Of a stretch of DNA of 10,541 nt, positions 8,103-10,541 are shown piece after piece; position 1 is the first letter of the stretch, and each line of letters begins with the position of its first letter. Below the pieces are notes generated by a model. The model made no database searches. It saw only the letters and a list, made by a program, of their open reading frames with translations, and was not told the origin of the DNA. The translations under genes were made by a program, and so were the position numbers. Origin of the DNA: Planctomycetaceae bacterium (GTDB lineage Bacteria > Planctomycetota > Planctomycetia > Isosphaerales > Isosphaeraceae); assembly GCA_019232645.1 (NCBI GenBank), contig JAFANO010000401.1, positions 1-10,541 on the forward strand. The letters run 5' to 3'.

Positions 8103-8848
8103 TCAAGCGACAGCCGATAGCTTGTGGAGCAGGTCCCTGACAGATTTCGGCGAGGGCACTTTCTCGCCGGACTCTCCGAAGACCTCGTGCTCCCACATCT
8201 GGAGCCGTAACGCCCCGAGCATGGCGCCGAACGTCGGCGTGACCTTCGTCTTGTACCACGGGACGGTGGCGGACCACGTGCGAACCCTCATGACCCGCCA
8301 GGCCGTGCCAGAGGTCCACCAGCGAACCGACGAACCACGCCCTCGGGTGCGCCCGCTCCACGCTCCGCGCGCTCCAGACCTGAGGGTCGTGCAGCCCGAG
8401 GAACTGCTTGCTGTCGAAGAAGCAAAGTTCCACACTCCAGCGCCGGCAATCCCCGAGGAGCGCGAACCGGGCCGAGACACTCGCGTCGGTCACGACCAGC
8501 GCCTCGTCCCGCCACTGCCCCGACGGGTCGCGGACCAGCACCACCATCACCGGCTCGGTCTTGCACCCGCGGTACCACAGCACCCCGCGGACGACCTGGA
8601 CCCGCAGCGCGCGGATCCCCTTGGGGAAAGCAAATCTTCAACACCTCGTCGGGGTAGGTCACCGGGTCCTCGATCATCGCCTTGGGGTGGGCAGGCGCTC
8701 CCCCTTCTTCCGCCGCCGGCCGCGCTGGCCCTCCTTCGGCGGCGCCGGCGGCGCATCCAAGGCCGCCTTCCAGGGCAAGGGGCCGATGACCTGGAGGTTC
8801 GCCGGCCGGCCTTGCAACAGCGTCGCGTTGACGTAGGCCGAGTCGCCG
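8103..8848 (-). pseudogene. Truncated, frameshifted IS701/IS4-type DDE transposase
   Basis: Joining three frames restores the C-terminal two thirds of a DDE transposase. The pieces in order are: GDSAYVNATLLQGRP to RRKKGERLPTP (about 8848-8690); AMIEDPVTYPDEVLKICFP (about 8685-8625); KGIRALRVQVVRGVLWYRG to DEALVVTD, WSVELCFFDSKQFLGLHDPQ and LWHGLAGHEG (about 8620-8285); then RTWSATVPWYKTKVTPTF to GESGEKVPSP and LLHKLSAVA, ending in TGA at 8103. The Asp of DSAY and the Glu of WSVEL would be catalytic in an intact enzyme. Frameshifts lie near 8686-8692, near 8620-8625 and near 8275-8290; the first two are at runs of C. The N-terminal third with the first catalytic Asp is absent: homology stops at about 8848, where a palindromic sequence begins. 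No terminal inverted repeats are recognisable. It is non-functional as read. The family is assigned from memory of related transposases, so the precise IS name is uncertain. Confidence 0.85.
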
Positions 8849-8852
8849 ATTT

Positions 8853-8892
8853 CCCCTCCCTCCTCCGCGAGGGAGAGGGAGAGAAATTTCTC
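8853..8892. repeat. Palindromes at the truncated end of the transposase
   Basis: CTCCCTC (8856-8862) and GAGGGAG (8869-8875) make a 7-base-pair stem with a six-base loop. It is followed by the perfect 12-base palindrome GAGAAATTTCTC (8881-8892). They begin exactly where transposase homology ends, so they may mark the deletion or insertion junction. Confidence 0.6.
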
Positions 8893-9092
8893 GATCTGTA
8901 ACGATTTATGACTCTATCAAGAGAATTGGATCTAGGTGTATAGTATCCCGAGGGCGAGGCTCATGGAGAGCCCGCCCACGATGCGCCACCTTCGGCTGAT
9001 CGCAGACCCCGCGGGATCGATGTCAGTCGCCATGACTCATGGAGGGCAACTGATGGCTCTGAGCATCTCCGCCTCATCCCAGGTCCTCTTCG

Positions 9093-9122
9093 CCCAACCC
9101 CCTCCCAGGCGGGAGGGTTGGG
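9093..9122. repeat. Extragenic hairpin resembling a REP-type palindrome
   Basis: CCCAA, then CCCTCCC (9093-9106, two bulged bases), pairs with GGGAGGG and TTGGG (9111-9122) around the loop AGGC, a 12-base-pair stem. No adjacent gene needs a terminator here, and no T-run follows. Its CCTCCC/GGGAGG core is similar to the palindrome at 8856-8875, hinting at a dispersed intergenic repeat. Confidence 0.6.
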
Positions 9123-9181
9123 TCGAGGGTCGAGGCAAGCCCCGGCGAAAGGACTCCACGCCGAGATTTACATGAGCAAAC

Positions 9182-9214
9182 AAAAAAATTCCGAGGAGAA
9201 CGATCCTCGAGGAA
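9182..9214 (-). terminator. Rho-independent terminator on the minus strand, no clear gene
   Basis: Read on the minus strand: TTCC, TC bulge, GAGGA, loop TCGTTC, TCCTC, GGAA, then seven T residues. This gives a 4+5 base-pair stem directly abutting the T-tract, the most canonical terminator in the window. The nearest certain upstream gene on this strand is thiC, 590 bases away, so it ends either thiC read-through or an unannotated transcript from about 9215-9430. Confidence 0.45.
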
Positions 9215-9528
9215 GTGGCGGTTGACGAGGTGAAGAACGTACCGCTGATGCACGACGAGTCAGCCGGCAGGGATGGCGATCCTTCACGCGAGTTGCAGGG
9301 CTGTCCCGCCGTCCGACACCGCCACACCTCGACAACCGGTAATGATCATAGGGCCAACAACGCGCCGACGCAAGCAGATAATCCCGCGTTTCCACATGGG
9401 ATATCCACGACGCCCTGGGAAGAAGATCTTATACAAAAAGGAAGCGTGTTAGGGAGTTAGGAATTGAGCCATCGAGGCGAGCGGCGGCGGGGCGGGTTTC
9501 CCGGTCGAGGGGCTCATTGGGCCGGTCC

Positions 9529-9583
9529 GTTCAGCTCGGGCCGGCCCCTGGCTGAACCGTCGCGAACGACCGCTCGGCGGTCG
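9529..9583. repeat. Two inverted repeats downstream of thiC
   Basis: GTTCAGC (9529-9535) pairs with GCTGAAC (9551-9557) around a loop that contains the palindrome GGGCCGGCCC. A second stem, CGACCGC/GCGGTCG with a three-base loop, covers 9567-9583. They lie 220-280 bases past the thiC stop. They could form 3'-end structures of that transcript, but neither has a T-run. Confidence 0.4.
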
Positions 9584-9806
9584 AACCGTGTTCACTCTTC
9601 GCGGGGGTCGCCGACAAATTGTCGACTGGGTGCCGCTGGCGTCTGGCCCACCCATGTCATCGGTCGCACAGGGCACCAGCGGGCCAGCCACCCGGGGCAC
9701 CCGGACGCGGGGGCGCGGCGACTCAGCCCTTCGGCCGAGGGAAGAGGAGACTCTCGCGGGCGGCTCGATCGAGTCGTCCGCCCCCTCGGCGAGGGCCATC
9801 GGGCGT

Positions 9807-10541
<735 letters not shown>

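Larger units (their letters stand above)
8849..9806. other. Gene-poor region with palindromes between transposase relic and thiC
   Basis: No convincing gene is visible in almost 960 bases. Base composition is mixed: AT-richer at about 8881-8945 and 9165-9460, GC-rich elsewhere. ORFs of 75-96 codons occur on both strands, with no family, weak or no ribosome-binding sites, and mutual overlap. Besides the separately listed palindromes and terminator there is a hairpin at 8952-8977 (GGGC, GGCTC/GAGCC, GCCC). The stretch looks like decayed or imported DNA. Confidence 0.5.

Noticed and set aside
8936..9175. A 79-codon plus-strand ORF
   Set aside because: It runs through the 9093-9122 palindrome, lacks a clear ribosome-binding site, and its sequence shows no family or codon bias.
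9172..9463. Possible plus-strand gene beginning MSKQKNSEENDPRG, continued in another frame from 9215
   Set aside because: The first frame stops after 17 codons. Joining it to the next needs a frameshift, there is no ribosome-binding site, no family is recognisable, and the same bases make a better minus-strand terminator.

Overview
The window is GC-rich bacterial DNA with short transcription units on both strands. Dense GC3-biased coding, a secreted two-unit M16 zinc peptidase, a Tat-exported dienelactone hydrolase, a GT87 (DUF2029) glycosyltransferase and an IS701-type transposase remnant together suggest a soil or freshwater planctomycete, probably Isosphaeraceae-like. That placement is inferred from protein style and base composition; no rRNA or tRNA is present to confirm it.

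Layout, left to right. 52-3239, minus strand: a two-gene operon, a small cupin followed after 14 bases by a secreted M16 peptidase. 3240-3748: a non-coding divergent region with a candidate minus-strand promoter for the operon. 3749-5178, plus strand: a candidate 71-residue ORF with a good ribosome-binding site, whose stop overlaps the start of a GT87 membrane glycosyltransferase (ATGA overlap). 5343-6206, minus strand: a dienelactone hydrolase with a Tat signal, convergent with the glycosyltransferase. 6207-6697: no gene, but an unusually dense run of inverted repeats at 6429-6681. 6698-7990, minus strand: an OxlT-like (OFA family) MFS transporter of visibly lower GC than its surroundings. 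8103-8848, minus strand: a 5'-truncated DDE transposase broken by about three frameshifts. 8849-9806: gene-poor, partly AT-richer DNA with palindromes and one convincing minus-strand Rho-independent terminator that has no obvious gene. 9807-10541, minus strand: the C-terminal part of thiC (thiamine pyrimidine synthase), cut by the window edge.

The genes do not form one pathway. The core-type genes (M16 peptidase, cupin, glycosyltransferase, hydrolase, thiC) look native. The stretch from about 6.7 to 9.45 kb looks like an acquired and eroding segment: atypical composition, a dead transposase, a transporter without metabolic partners, and palindromes. I see no defence, CRISPR, biosynthetic or phage system. 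The points most worth a second look are the hairpin array at 6429-6681, the small ORF coupled to the glycosyltransferase, and the orphan terminator near 9.2 kb, which may end an unannotated minus-strand transcript.
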